A DNA stretch of 64,000 bases, from the NCBI RefSeq assembly GCF_001792815.1, contig NZ_CP017674.1, positions 1,736,001 through 1,800,000 of the forward strand, in the 5' to 3' direction. Source of the stretch: Microbacterium sp. BH-3-3-3 (GTDB taxonomy: Bacteria > Actinomycetota > Actinomycetes > Actinomycetales > Microbacteriaceae). The notes below the pieces were generated by a model that saw only the letters and a program-made list of their open reading frames with translations, made no database searches and was not told the origin of the DNA. The position numbers were made by a program, and so were the translations under genes. Positions 35,333 through 43,458 of the stretch are shown one piece after another. Within the stretch, counting starts at the first letter, position 1; the number at the start of each line of letters is the position of its first letter.

Positions 35333-35343
35333 ACATCGGATGT
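35333..35343. promoter_or_regulatory. Putative GntR operator, site 2
   Basis: A perfect ACATC-G-GATGT palindrome between the FAH-hydrolase (start 35281) and fuconate dehydratase (start 35385) genes. A TATAGA hexamer (35328-35333) on the plus strand and TATACT (35331-35326) on the minus strand abut it, so binding would block both promoters. Confidence 0.65.
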
Positions 35344-35384
35344 TTGCTGCCGCTCCGGCCGCACCACCTGCCCGAAGGAGCCCC

Positions 35385-36671
35385 ATGAGCCGTATCGTCG
35401 CGCTCGAGACGACCGACGTCCGCTTCCCCACGTCACTGAGCCTCGACGGCTCGGATGCCATGAACCCCGACCCCGACTACTCGGCGGCGTACGTGCGCGT
35501 GGTGTCGGACGACGACGAAGGACACGCGTTCGTCTTCACGATCGGTCGGGGCAACGACGTCCAGGTCGCGGCCATCGACGCGCTCGCGCCGTTCCTCGTG
35601 GGCCGCGAGCTCGAACCGCTGCTCGACGACATGGGTGCCGTGTGGCGCGAACTCGTCGGCGACTCGCAGCTGCGGTGGCTGGGCCCCGAGAAGGGCGTCA
35701 TGCACATGGCGATCGGCGCCGTCGTGAACGCCCTGTGGGACATCAAGGCGAAGAGGGCCGGCCTGCCGCTGTGGCGGCTGCTCGCCCGCATGACGCCCGA
35801 GCAGATCGTCTCGCTCGTCGACTTCCGCTACCTGACCAATGCGCTCACGCGCGAGGAGGCCCTCGGCATCCTCCGTCGCGCCGAACCCGGACGGCAGGAG
35901 CGCGAGGCCCGCCTGCTCGAGGACGGCTACCCGGCCTACACGACCTCGCCGGGCTGGTTGGGGTATTCCGACGACAAGCTCCAGCGCCTGTGCCGCGAAG
36001 CGATCGCCGACGGCTTCGGCCAGATCAAGCTCAAGGTGGGGGCCGACCTCGACGACGACGTCCGGCGCCTGCGCCTCGCCCGCGAGACGTGCGGGCCGCA
36101 CTTCCCGATCGCCATCGACGCCAACCAGCGATGGGAGGTGTCCGAGGCGATCGAGTGGGTGAACGCCCTCGCTCCCTTCGACCCCGCGTGGATCGAGGAG
36201 CCCACGAGCCCCGACGACGTCCTCGGCCACGCCGAGATCGCCCGGGGGGTCGCCCCCATCCGCGTGGCCACCGGCGAGCACGCCCAGAACCGCGTGATCT
36301 TCAAGCAACTCCTGCAGGCCGGCGCGATCGGGGTCATGCAGATCGACGCGGTGCGCGTCGGCGGGGTCAACGAGAACATCGCGAACCTGCTGCTGGCCGC
36401 CAAGTTCGGCGTCCCCGTCTGCCCGCACGCGGGCGGCGTGGGCCTGTGCGAAGCCGTGCAGCACCTGTCGATGTTCGACTACGTCGCCGTCTCGGGTGAG
36501 CGCGAGGGGCGCATGATCGAGTACGTGGACCACCTGCACGAGCACTTCACCGTTCCGGTCGTCATCCGCGACGGCGCGTATCTCGCGCCGACGGCTCCCG
36601 GCGCGGGCATGGAGATGCTGCCGGCCAGCCGCGAGGCCTACACGTGGACGGGGAGTCATGTCGCCGTCTGA
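35385..36671 (+). CDS. L-fuconate dehydratase (enolase superfamily)
   Basis: A 428-residue mandelate-racemase-group enzyme that converts L-fuconate to 2-keto-3-deoxy-L-fuconate. The [27 protein letters not shown] opening is the fuconate dehydratase signature (shown here in abbreviated reading), and the catalytic set is visible: KLKVG lysines, metal ligands in [15 protein letters not shown] and GEHAQNR, and the general-acid histidine in CPHAGGVGL. The ATG at 35385 follows AAGGAG; an in-frame ATG at 35340 is 7 bases after TATAGA but lies in the operator. It overlaps the next gene by 14 bases. Confidence 0.93.
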   Translation: MSRIVALETTDVRFPTSLSLDGSDAMNPDPDYSAAYVRVVSDDDEGHAFVFTIGRGNDVQVAAIDALAPFLVGRELEPLLDDMGAVWRELVGDSQLRWLGPEKGVMHMAIGAVVNALWDIKAKRAGLPLWRLLARMTPEQIVSLVDFRYLTNALTREEALGILRRAEPGRQEREARLLEDGYPAYTTSPGWLGYSDDKLQRLCREAIADGFGQIKLKVGADLDDDVRRLRLARETCGPHFPIAIDANQRWEVSEAIEWVNALAPFDPAWIEEPTSPDDVLGHAEIARGVAPIRVATGEHAQNRVIFKQLLQAGAIGVMQIDAVRVGGVNENIANLLLAAKFGVPVCPHAGGVGLCEAVQHLSMFDYVAVSGEREGRMIEYVDHLHEHFTVPVVIRDGAYLAPTAPGAGMEMLPASREAYTWTGSHVAV

Positions 36672-37626
36672 CCTTCCCCTCCGCGACGGCGCCACCCTCG
36701 CCTACGGCGCGGCGAACGTCGGCAACCTGCACCGCGCCCTCAGCGACGCCGAGGCGCAGGCCGTCCTCGCCGCGGCGTGGGATGCCGGCATCCGGTCCTT
36801 CGACACGGCACCCCACTACGGTCTCGGCCTGTCCGAACGGCGCCTCGGGGCATTCCTCCGAGACAAGCCGCGCGAGCAGTTCACCGTGTCGACGAAGGTG
36901 GGGCGCCTGCTCCGGCCGAACCCCGCCGGCGACGGCGGGCTCGATCTCGATAACTCCTTCCACGTCCCCACCGACGCGCGGCGGGTGTGGGACTTCTCGG
37001 CCACCGGGATCGTCGCCAGCCTCGACGACTCGCTGGAGCGGCTGGGGCTCGACCGCGTCGACGCCCTCTACCTGCACGACCCCGAGAAGCACGATCTGGG
37101 CCAGGCGCTGACCGAGGCCCTGCCCGCTCTTGAGGGATTGCGCGCCGAGGGCCGGGTCGACCGCATCGGCGTGGGCTCGATGGATGCCGACGCCCTCGCC
37201 GCCGCGGTGCGGGGCGCCGCGCTCGACGAGGTCATGGTCGCCGGCCGCTACACCCTGCTCGAGCAGCCCGCGTCGGCCGAGGTGCTCCCCGCGTGCCGCG
37301 AGCGGGGCACGACGATCGTGGCGGCCTCGGTCTTCAACTCCGGCCTTCTCGCGAGCGACACTCCGTCGCGCGACGCCCGGTACGAGTACGGCGGGGTGCC
37401 GGATGCCGTGTGGGAGCGGCTCGAGCGGATCCTCGACGTCTGCCGTACGCACGGGGTGTCGCTCCCGGTCGCGGCACTGGCCTTCGTCGCCCGCGAACCG
37501 CTCGTGACGACGGTGGTGATCGGCGGAAGCCGCCCCACCCAGCTGCAGCAGAACGCCGAGTCGTGGCGCCAAGTCGTCCCCGAGCAGTTCTGGGACGACC
37601 TCGCCCGCGCACGACTGATCCCCTGA
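36658..37626 (+). CDS. Aldo/keto reductase, probable L-fucose dehydrogenase
   Basis: A 322-residue AKR with the full catalytic tetrad: Asp and Tyr in FDTAPHYG, Lys in STKVGR, His in LYLHD. The SVFNSGLLA and [10 protein letters not shown] blocks fit the D-threo-aldose/L-fucose dehydrogenase subgroup that oxidises L-fucose to L-fucono-lactone with NAD(P)+. The start overlaps the dehydratase stop region and has GGGGAG just upstream. It supplies the first step of the pathway. Confidence 0.88.
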   Translation: MSPSDLPLRDGATLAYGAANVGNLHRALSDAEAQAVLAAAWDAGIRSFDTAPHYGLGLSERRLGAFLRDKPREQFTVSTKVGRLLRPNPAGDGGLDLDNSFHVPTDARRVWDFSATGIVASLDDSLERLGLDRVDALYLHDPEKHDLGQALTEALPALEGLRAEGRVDRIGVGSMDADALAAAVRGAALDEVMVAGRYTLLEQPASAEVLPACRERGTTIVAASVFNSGLLASDTPSRDARYEYGGVPDAVWERLERILDVCRTHGVSLPVAALAFVAREPLVTTVVIGGSRPTQLQQNAESWRQVVPEQFWDDLARARLIP

Positions 37627-37652
37627 TCGCTCGACGAACAGAAAGGCCACCC

Positions 37653-38063
37653 ATGCTGTCCGGCATCCATCCCCTGCTGACCGGCGAGATGCTGCTGCAT
37701 CTCGACCGGATGGGCCACTCCGACGCGGTCGTCGTCGCCGACGCCCACTTCCCCGCCTTCGCCGTCGGCGCGCGGGTCATCGATCTGCCGGGCACCGCAT
37801 CGCCCGCGGTGCTCGCGGCGATCCGCAGCGTGACCCCCGCCGACGACGCGCCGGCTCTCGATCTCATGCGCTCGGCCGATGGCGCCGTCCTCGACGTGCA
37901 GCGGGAGCTCATCGACGCGGCCGCGGTGGGCGCCGAGGGGACGCGCTTCGTGGAGCGCTTCGACTATTACGACCTCGCCCGCGGCGCCTACCTCATCGTG
38001 CGCACGGGCGAGACGCGGATCTACGCCAACGCTCTGCTGCGCAAGGGCGTCGTGTCGGCCTGA
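37653..38063 (+). CDS. fucU: L-fucose mutarotase FucU (RbsD/FucU family)
   Basis: A 136-residue sugar mutarotase. LSGIHPLLTGEMLLHLDRMG and the catalytic histidine in VVVADAHFPA are family hallmarks; the ending IYANALLRKGVV contributes the conserved Tyr and Lys. It interconverts alpha- and beta-L-fucose so that the dehydrogenase receives the right anomer. Its position 26 bases after the dehydrogenase gene supports fucose over ribose. Confidence 0.9.
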   Translation: MLSGIHPLLTGEMLLHLDRMGHSDAVVVADAHFPAFAVGARVIDLPGTASPAVLAAIRSVTPADDAPALDLMRSADGAVLDVQRELIDAAAVGAEGTRFVERFDYYDLARGAYLIVRTGETRIYANALLRKGVVSA

Positions 38064-38104
38064 CCCGGGCGCGCGCAGCGAAAGTCGTACGAGGAGGAAC
38101 ACCC

Positions 38105-39007
38105 ATGAACACCCCGGCACATCCCGCCGCGGTCGAGGCCGTCGACCTGCACTGCCACGGCGCGCTCGGGCACTCGTTCGACGACGCAGACCTCGACGGC
38201 CTCGCGGCCGCGGTCGCGTTCCATCGCGCGCACGGCACGTCGACGCTGCTGCTCAGCCTGGTGAGCGCGCCGATCGATCGCCTCGAGGAGCGTCTGCGCG
38301 AGATCCGCGAGATACTCCCCGCACTCCCGGGAGTCGCGGGCGTGCACCTGGAGGGTCCGTTCCTCGCCGACTCGCGCCGGGGAGCGCACGATCCGCGCGC
38401 CCTCGTCGCCCCGACAGCGGAGGCGGTCGATCGTCTACTGTCGGCCGCCGATGGCATCCTGCGTCAGGTCACCATCGCGCCCGAGCTCCCGGGGGCGATG
38501 CAGGCCATCGACCGCCTCGTGTCGGCGGGGGTCACCGTCGCGGTGGGACACACGCAGGCCGACCATGACACCGCCGCCGCCGCGTTCGACCGGGGCGCGC
38601 GGTTGCTCACGCACGCCTTCAACGCGATGCCGGGTCTGGGCCACCGCGCTCCCGGCCCGGTCGGCGCCGCGCTGGAGCGGGACCATGTCGTTCTGGAGGT
38701 GATCGCCGACGGCATCCACGTGCACCCCGTCGTCATCCGCACGATGTTCGCCGCCGCCCCGAGTCGCATCGCGCTCGTGACCGACGCGATGTCGGCGACC
38801 GGACTGGGCGACGGCCCGTACCGCCTCGGCGGTCTCGAGGTCGAGGTGGAAGACGGGCGCCCCGTCCTCGCGGGCACCGACACCCTCGCCGGCTCCACCC
38901 TGACGATGGAGCGCGCGATCGAGATGGCGACGGCGGCGGGCGTCCCCCTCGACCTTGCTCGCGCCGCGGCCACGACGGTGCCGGCGCGACTGCTCGCGCG
39001 AGACTGA
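38105..39007 (+). CDS. nagA: Short N-acetylglucosamine-6-phosphate deacetylase
   Basis: A 300-residue amidohydrolase that should convert GlcNAc-6-P to GlcN-6-P and acetate. Core motifs are present: DLHCHG (metal), HLEGPFLA with the metal Glu, VGHTQA, HAFNAM, ADGIHVHP and the catalytic Asp in VTDAMSATG. It is about 80 residues shorter than typical NagA: both pieces of the split beta-sandwich at the termini are missing, so the barrel begins almost at the start. A strong GGAGGA ribosome binding site supports the ATG at 38105. In a fucose operon it suggests use of fucosylated GlcNAc. Confidence 0.85.
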   Translation: MNTPAHPAAVEAVDLHCHGALGHSFDDADLDGLAAAVAFHRAHGTSTLLLSLVSAPIDRLEERLREIREILPALPGVAGVHLEGPFLADSRRGAHDPRALVAPTAEAVDRLLSAADGILRQVTIAPELPGAMQAIDRLVSAGVTVAVGHTQADHDTAAAAFDRGARLLTHAFNAMPGLGHRAPGPVGAALERDHVVLEVIADGIHVHPVVIRTMFAAAPSRIALVTDAMSATGLGDGPYRLGGLEVEVEDGRPVLAGTDTLAGSTLTMERAIEMATAAGVPLDLARAAATTVPARLLARD

Positions 39008-39113
39008 ACCGTCACCGCGTCGGCGTGTCCTCGTCGTCGGTGCAGGCGCGCCGATCCCGCCGCGATCCGTCGCGCTGACGGTTCCCATGCGGGACGCCGC
39101 GCGAACCTCACGC

Positions 39114-39201
39114 CTCCGGAGCGTGCGAAACTCCGGAGATCCCGCGCGCGGAGCGCCCGATCGGCGGTCGCACTCCCCCCGAGGCCCTGTTTCTCCGGAG
39201 T
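39114..39201. repeat. Long-loop inverted repeat, CTCCGGAG word
   Basis: ACTCCGGAGA (39130-39139) and TCTCCGGAGT (39192-39201) are perfect complements 52 bases apart. A third copy of the self-complementary CTCCGGAG lies at 39114-39121 and a partial one at 39252. It fills most of the 288 bases between nagA and sufS, where no gene is seen. Confidence 0.7.
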
Positions 39202-39283
39202 CCGGCCCGGGCCCCGATCGGCGGGCGAGGGGGAAGGCCGGACTGCGGGAGCTCCGGCAGGCCGGGGCGGACGCATCCCCGCG

Positions 39284-39295
39284 TAGCCTGGAGGG
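39284..39295 (+). promoter_or_regulatory. Leaderless-type -10 box of sufS
   Basis: TAGCCT (39284-39289), six bases, GTG at 39296. The same TAGCCTGG context precedes the serine hydrolase at 19457. Confidence 0.45.
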
Positions 39296-40558
39296 GTGAC
39301 ACTCCCCTTCGACGTCGCCGCCGTGCGTACCGACTTCCCGATCCTCGAGACCGAGATCGACGGCCGGCCCCTCGTGTACCTCGATTCGGGAGCGACCAGC
39401 CAGAAACCGCGTGCCGTGCTGGATGCCGAGCGCGCCTTCCTCGAGCGCGCGAACTCCGCCGTGCACCGCGGTGCGCACACGCTCGCGGCCGATGCGACCG
39501 AGCTGTTCGAGGACGCCCGTGTCACCGTCGCCGAGTTCGTGGGCGCCGAGCCCGAGCAGCTGGTGTGGACCTCGGGGGCGACGGGCGGCCTGAATCTGAT
39601 CGCCGGTTCCCTCGGCTACGCGGGGCGCGTGCGCGAGGGCGACGAGATCGTCGTGACCGAGGCGGAGCACCACGCCAACCTCATCCCGTGGCAAGAGCTC
39701 GCCGCGCGCACGGGCGCGCGACTGCGCCACATCCCCGTCCTCGACGACGGCATGCTCGACATGCATGCCGCGGCCGACCTCATCGGCGAGCGCACCAAGG
39801 TCGTCGCGTTCCCCCACGTCTCGAACGTGCTCGGCATCGTGAACCCCGTCGCGAAGCTCGTCACCCTCGCCCGCGGCGTCGGCGCGCTGACGGTGCTCGA
39901 CGCGTGCCAGTCGGCTCCGCACCTCGCGCTCGACCTGCCGGCATCCGGAGTCGATCTCGCCGTCTTCTCGGGGCACAAGGTCTACGGCCCCTACGGCATC
40001 GGTGCGCTCTGGGGTCGCGACGAGGTACTCGACGCGCTGCCGCCCTTCACCACCGGCGGGTCGATGATCACCACCGTCACACTCGACAAGGCCGAATACC
40101 TCCCGCCGCCGCAGCGCTTCGAGGCGGGCACGCAGCCGGTGTCGCAGGCGGTGGCGCTGGCCGCCGCGGTGCGCTGGCTCGGCGAGCACGATCTCGCCGC
40201 CGCTCACGCCCACGAGGCGACGCTCGAAGCACGCATGCGCGAGGGACTCCGCTCGATCGACGGCATCCGCCTGCTCGGAGACACGGATGCCGCCGAGCGC
40301 ATCGCCCTGCAGGCCTTCGCGGTCGACGGCGTGCACGCGCACGACGTGGGCCAGTTCCTCGATTCCCGCGGCGTGGCCGTGCGCGTCGGTCACCACTGCG
40401 CACAGCCGCTGCACCGCCGATTCGGCCTGACGGCGTCGGTGCGCGCGAGCGCGGCGATCCACACCACCGCCGCCGAGATCGACACGTTCCTCGATGCCGT
40501 CTCGGGCGTTCGCGGCTTCTTCGGCGTCGGCGCGACCACGGCGGGAGCACGTGCATGA
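39296..40558 (+). CDS. sufS: Cysteine desulfurase SufS
   Basis: A 420-residue PLP enzyme that takes sulfur from cysteine for Fe-S cluster assembly. DSGATSQKP opens the family homology, EAEHHANLIPW and SGHKVYGP carry the PLP contacts with Lys228 as the Schiff-base lysine, and Cys368 in VGHHCAQPL is the persulfide cysteine. It forms an ATGA-coupled pair with SufU. The other Suf genes (sufBCD) are not adjacent. Confidence 0.93.
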   Translation: MTLPFDVAAVRTDFPILETEIDGRPLVYLDSGATSQKPRAVLDAERAFLERANSAVHRGAHTLAADATELFEDARVTVAEFVGAEPEQLVWTSGATGGLNLIAGSLGYAGRVREGDEIVVTEAEHHANLIPWQELAARTGARLRHIPVLDDGMLDMHAAADLIGERTKVVAFPHVSNVLGIVNPVAKLVTLARGVGALTVLDACQSAPHLALDLPASGVDLAVFSGHKVYGPYGIGALWGRDEVLDALPPFTTGGSMITTVTLDKAEYLPPPQRFEAGTQPVSQAVALAAAVRWLGEHDLAAAHAHEATLEARMREGLRSIDGIRLLGDTDAAERIALQAFAVDGVHAHDVGQFLDSRGVAVRVGHHCAQPLHRRFGLTASVRASAAIHTTAAEIDTFLDAVSGVRGFFGVGATTAGARA

Positions 40559-41016
40559 GCGGGCTCGAATCGCTGTACCAGGAACTGATCCTCGACCACG
40601 CGAAGAACCGTCGCGGCTTCGGCCTCGCCGAACCGGGCGCGCACAGCGCCACGGTGCACCAGCGCAATCCCATCTGCGGCGATGAGATCACGCTCCGCGT
40701 CGAGCTGTCCGACGACGGCGAGCGCGTGGCATCCGTCACCTGGGAGGGCGCGGGATGCTCGATCTCGCAGTCGTCGGCGTCGATGCTCGTCGCGCTGCTG
40801 CAGGAAGACGGCGGCGACGACGGGATGCCGCGCGCCGACGCCGATGCTCTCATCGCGCAGTTCCGCGAGGCGATGCGCTCGCGCGGCAAGATCCCCCTCG
40901 ACGAGGAGACGTTCGCCGACGCCGCCGCGCTGTCGGGGGTGTCGAAGTACACCGCGCGCGTGAAGTGCGCGATGCTCGCGTGGGTCGCGCTCGAGGAAGG
41001 GCTGCGGCTGGCCTGA
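40555..41016 (+). CDS. sufU: SufU, zinc-dependent sulfurtransferase partner of SufS
   Basis: A 153-residue IscU-like protein of the SufU type. The zinc ligands are Cys41 and Asp43 (NPICGDE), Cys68 (GAGCSIS) and the Cys in VKCAMLAW. A roughly 20-residue insertion between the second and third cysteines distinguishes SufU from the scaffold IscU. It receives the persulfide sulfur from SufS. The start codon overlaps the sufS stop. Confidence 0.92.
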   Translation: MSGLESLYQELILDHAKNRRGFGLAEPGAHSATVHQRNPICGDEITLRVELSDDGERVASVTWEGAGCSISQSSASMLVALLQEDGGDDGMPRADADALIAQFREAMRSRGKIPLDEETFADAAALSGVSKYTARVKCAMLAWVALEEGLRLA

Positions 41017-41059
41017 GTCGCGCTTCGGGCCGGGACGCCCAGCCCGGCGCAGCGCGGCG

Positions 41060-41139
41060 CAACCTCAGCGATCCGCCCAACCTCAGTGGCATCCACCCCA
41101 TCGCCACTGACTTTGCGCAGGTGCCTGAGCGAGCGCGCC
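41060..41139. repeat. 120-base-period tandem element, copy 1
   Basis: Begins CAACCTCAGCGATCC, repeats CAACCTCAG, then contains TCAGTGGC and GCCACTGA as 8-base inverted arms, and ends CTGACTTTGCGC, which is complementary at 10 of 12 bases to GCGCAACCTCAG at its start. The 323-base space 41017-41339 contains only this and its second copy. Confidence 0.8.
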
Positions 41140-41179
41140 GCGCGCCACCACCCCCGGCCGCCGCCGGCCCACCCCGACA

Positions 41180-41259
41180 CAACCTCAGCGATCCCCGCAA
41201 CCTCAGCGGCATCCACCCCATCGCCACTGACCTTGCGCAGATCCGTGAGCGAGCGCGCC
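41180..41259. repeat. 120-base-period tandem element, copy 2
   Basis: Same layout as the copy exactly 120 bases upstream, with a few substitutions (for example CAGCGGC for CAGTGGC, and CTGACCTTGCGC). Both copies end in TGAGCGAGCGCGCC. Confidence 0.8.
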
Positions 41260-41339
41260 TCGCGCGCCGTCGCGCACGGCCCTGTATCCGCGCCGACAAC
41301 GGCGCTATCCTGCCCGCAGACCGACGAGAGGTGGATGCC

Positions 41340-41783
41340 ATGGCAGCAGGCGGAGCAGGATTCAGCGACGAAGAACGTACGGCGATGAAACAGCGCGCCG
41401 AGGAGCTCAAGGCCACGAAGGGGCTCAAGGGCGCGGCGAAGCTCGAGAAGGAGAACGAGGCCTGCCTCGAGGCGATCGACAACCTCGAGGGCGTCGACCG
41501 GGCGATGGCCGAACGCCTCCACGTCATCGTGCTGGAGGAGGCGCCGCACCTGAATCCGAAGACCTTCTACGGCTTCCCGGCCTACGCGAAGGACGGCAAG
41601 GTCGTCGTCTTCTATCAACCGGCGTCGAAGTTCAAGACGCGCTACGGCACGGTCAGCTTCGACGACACCGCGCACCTCGACGACGGTCCGATGTGGCCGG
41701 TGTCGTTCGCGGTGGTCGAGGTGACAGCCGAGGTCGAGAGGGCCGTTCGCGACGCCGTCCGCCGGGCCTCACCCTCGGAGTAG
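41340..41783 (+). CDS. DUF1801 family protein
   Basis: A 147-residue protein with a lysine/glutamate-rich helical start (FSDEERTAMKQRAEELKATK) followed by the DUF1801 (YdhG-like) fold: LNPKTFYGFPAYAKDGKVVVF and KFKTRYGTVSFDD. Members have been annotated as iron chaperone-like by homology to frataxin-type folds, but their biochemical role is not settled. GAGAGG lies upstream of the ATG at 41340 and a TATCCT box is seen near 41308. Confidence 0.75.
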   Translation: MAAGGAGFSDEERTAMKQRAEELKATKGLKGAAKLEKENEACLEAIDNLEGVDRAMAERLHVIVLEEAPHLNPKTFYGFPAYAKDGKVVVFYQPASKFKTRYGTVSFDDTAHLDDGPMWPVSFAVVEVTAEVERAVRDAVRRASPSE

Positions 41784-41828
41784 ACGGGTCGCGCGGATGA
41801 CGCATCGAGTGGCGTCTCGCGCCATCCC

Positions 41829-41857
41829 TTGACGTTCCGGTCATCGGCGTCTTGGCT
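41829..41857 (+). promoter_or_regulatory. Possible sigma70-type promoter of the formaldehyde dehydrogenase gene
   Basis: TTGACG (41829-41834), 17 bases, TTGGCT (41852-41857). This would give a leader of about 110 bases before the ATG at 41973. The -10 is weak. Confidence 0.4.
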
Positions 41858-41972
41858 GAGGGCACCCCCGCATCGCTCACGGCCGAATCCGGTCGCACGT
41901 CGCGTCGGGTGTCGCTGCGGGTCCGCCCACACGACGCGACCAGGTCGGGTCGACCGGCCGGAGAGGACGACG

Positions 41973-43190
41973 ATGTCCGGTAACAAGGCAGTGGCGTACA
42001 AAGAACCCGGAGTGGTGGAGGTCATCGACACCCCCTACCCCGAGTTCGAGCTCAAGGAAGGCCCGGGCGTGAACCCGGCGAACGTCGGCCGGAAGGTCCC
42101 CCACGGCGCGATCCTGCGCACCGTCTCCACCAACATCTGCGGCTCCGACCAGCACATGGTCCGTGGTCGCACCACCGCCCCCGCGGGTCTCGTGCTGGGC
42201 CACGAGATCACCGGGGAGGTGATCGAGGTCGGTCCCGATGTCGAGTTCGTCAAGGTCGGCGACATCGTCTCGGTGCCCTTCAACATCGCGTGCGGCCGCT
42301 GCCGCAACTGCAAAGAGGGCAAGACCGGGATCTGTCTGAACGTGAACCCCGACCGCCCCGGCAGCGCCTACGGATACGTCGACATGGGCGGGTGGGTCGG
42401 CGGGCAGGCCGAGTACGTGCTCGTCCCCTACGCCGACTGGAACCTGCTGGTCTTCCCCGACCGCGAGCAAGCGCTCGAGAAGATCCTCGACCTGACGATG
42501 CTGTCCGACATCTTCCCCACCGGCTTCCACGGCGCCTACACCGCCGGCGTCCGCCCGGGATCGACCGTGTACGTCGCGGGCGCGGGTCCGGTCGGCATCG
42601 CCGCGGCCGTCGGCGCGCAGCTGCTGGGCGCGGCGGCGGTGCTCGTCGGCGACCTCAACGCCGAACGCCTCGCGCAGGTGCGGTCGCTGGGATTCGAGAG
42701 CGTCGACGTGTCGAAGGGTGACCCGCGCGACCAGATCGACCACATCCTCGGCACCCCCGAAGTGGATGCCGCGGTCGACGCGGTCGGCTTCGAGGCGCGC
42801 GGGCACGGCTCCGACTCATCGCACGAGGCCCCGGCGGCGGTGCTCAACTCGCTGTTCGAGGTCACCGCAGCCGGTGGCGCCCTCGGCATCCCGGGCTTGT
42901 ACGTGACGGGCGATCCGGGCGGGGTCGACGACGCAGCGAAGGTCGGTTCGCTCTCGCTGCGACTCGGCCTCGGCTGGGCCAAGTCGCTGACGTTCACGAC
43001 CGGCCAGTGCCCGGTGATGAAGTACAACCGGCAGCTGATGATGGCGATCCTGCACGACAAGGTGCAGATCGCGAAGGCCGTCAACGCCACGCCCATCAGC
43101 CTCGACGACGCGCCCCAGGGCTACGCCGACTTCGACAAGGGCGCCCCGCGCAAGTACGTGCTGAACCCGAACGGGTACATCAAGAGCTGA
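41973..43190 (+). CDS. fdhA: Glutathione-independent formaldehyde dehydrogenase
   Basis: A 405-residue zinc alcohol dehydrogenase of the glutathione-independent formaldehyde dehydrogenase group. NICGSDQHM holds the catalytic zinc Cys, CGRCRNCKEGKTGIC the structural zinc cysteines, and AGAGPVGIAAA the NAD-binding Rossmann fold; the long FHGAYTAGV and SSHEAPAAVLNS regions are typical of this subgroup, which keeps NAD bound tightly. It oxidises formaldehyde to formate or dismutates aldehydes. Single-gene unit with its own promoter. Confidence 0.9.
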   Translation: MSGNKAVAYKEPGVVEVIDTPYPEFELKEGPGVNPANVGRKVPHGAILRTVSTNICGSDQHMVRGRTTAPAGLVLGHEITGEVIEVGPDVEFVKVGDIVSVPFNIACGRCRNCKEGKTGICLNVNPDRPGSAYGYVDMGGWVGGQAEYVLVPYADWNLLVFPDREQALEKILDLTMLSDIFPTGFHGAYTAGVRPGSTVYVAGAGPVGIAAAVGAQLLGAAAVLVGDLNAERLAQVRSLGFESVDVSKGDPRDQIDHILGTPEVDAAVDAVGFEARGHGSDSSHEAPAAVLNSLFEVTAAGGALGIPGLYVTGDPGGVDDAAKVGSLSLRLGLGWAKSLTFTTGQCPVMKYNRQLMMAILHDKVQIAKAVNATPISLDDAPQGYADFDKGAPRKYVLNPNGYIKS

Positions 43191-43202
43191 GGCGAGGCCG
43201 GA

Positions 43203-43271
43203 GCTCGCAGAACGGCGCCTTGCTCGCAGACTTCCCCGCGGAATCTGCGAGGTTCGCGTACTTCTGCGAGC
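43203..43271. repeat. Nested inverted repeat, CTCGCAGA word
   Basis: Outer arms GCTCGCAGAA (43203-43212) and TTCTGCGAGC (43262-43271); inner arms CTCGCAGA (43223-43230) and TCTGCGAG (43244-43251). It starts 12 bases after the formaldehyde dehydrogenase stop and may act as its terminator. Confidence 0.75.
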
Positions 43272-43382
43272 TTCGGCGCGCGGGTCCGCGAGAGCCCGTC
43301 TGCGGGCGGGATGCCGCAGCCCCGAGGCCGCGGCATCCGTTCGCGGAACGTCGTCAGCCGGGCGGGTCCCCCCGCCCGATCA

Positions 43383-43453
43383 GCACGACTCCTGCAAATC
43401 CGACGCGCCACGGCGTCTTCCGCCGAGCGACAGCCGATCTGCAGGAGTTGTGC
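43383..43453. repeat. Long-loop inverted repeat, ACTCCTGCA word
   Basis: Arms GCACGACTCCTGCA (43383-43396) and TGCAGGAGTTGTGC (43440-43453), one mismatch, with a 43-base loop. The right arm ends just before the SRPBCC stop at 43459, in the convergent space between two genes. Confidence 0.8.
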
Positions 43454-43458
43454 ACCGG

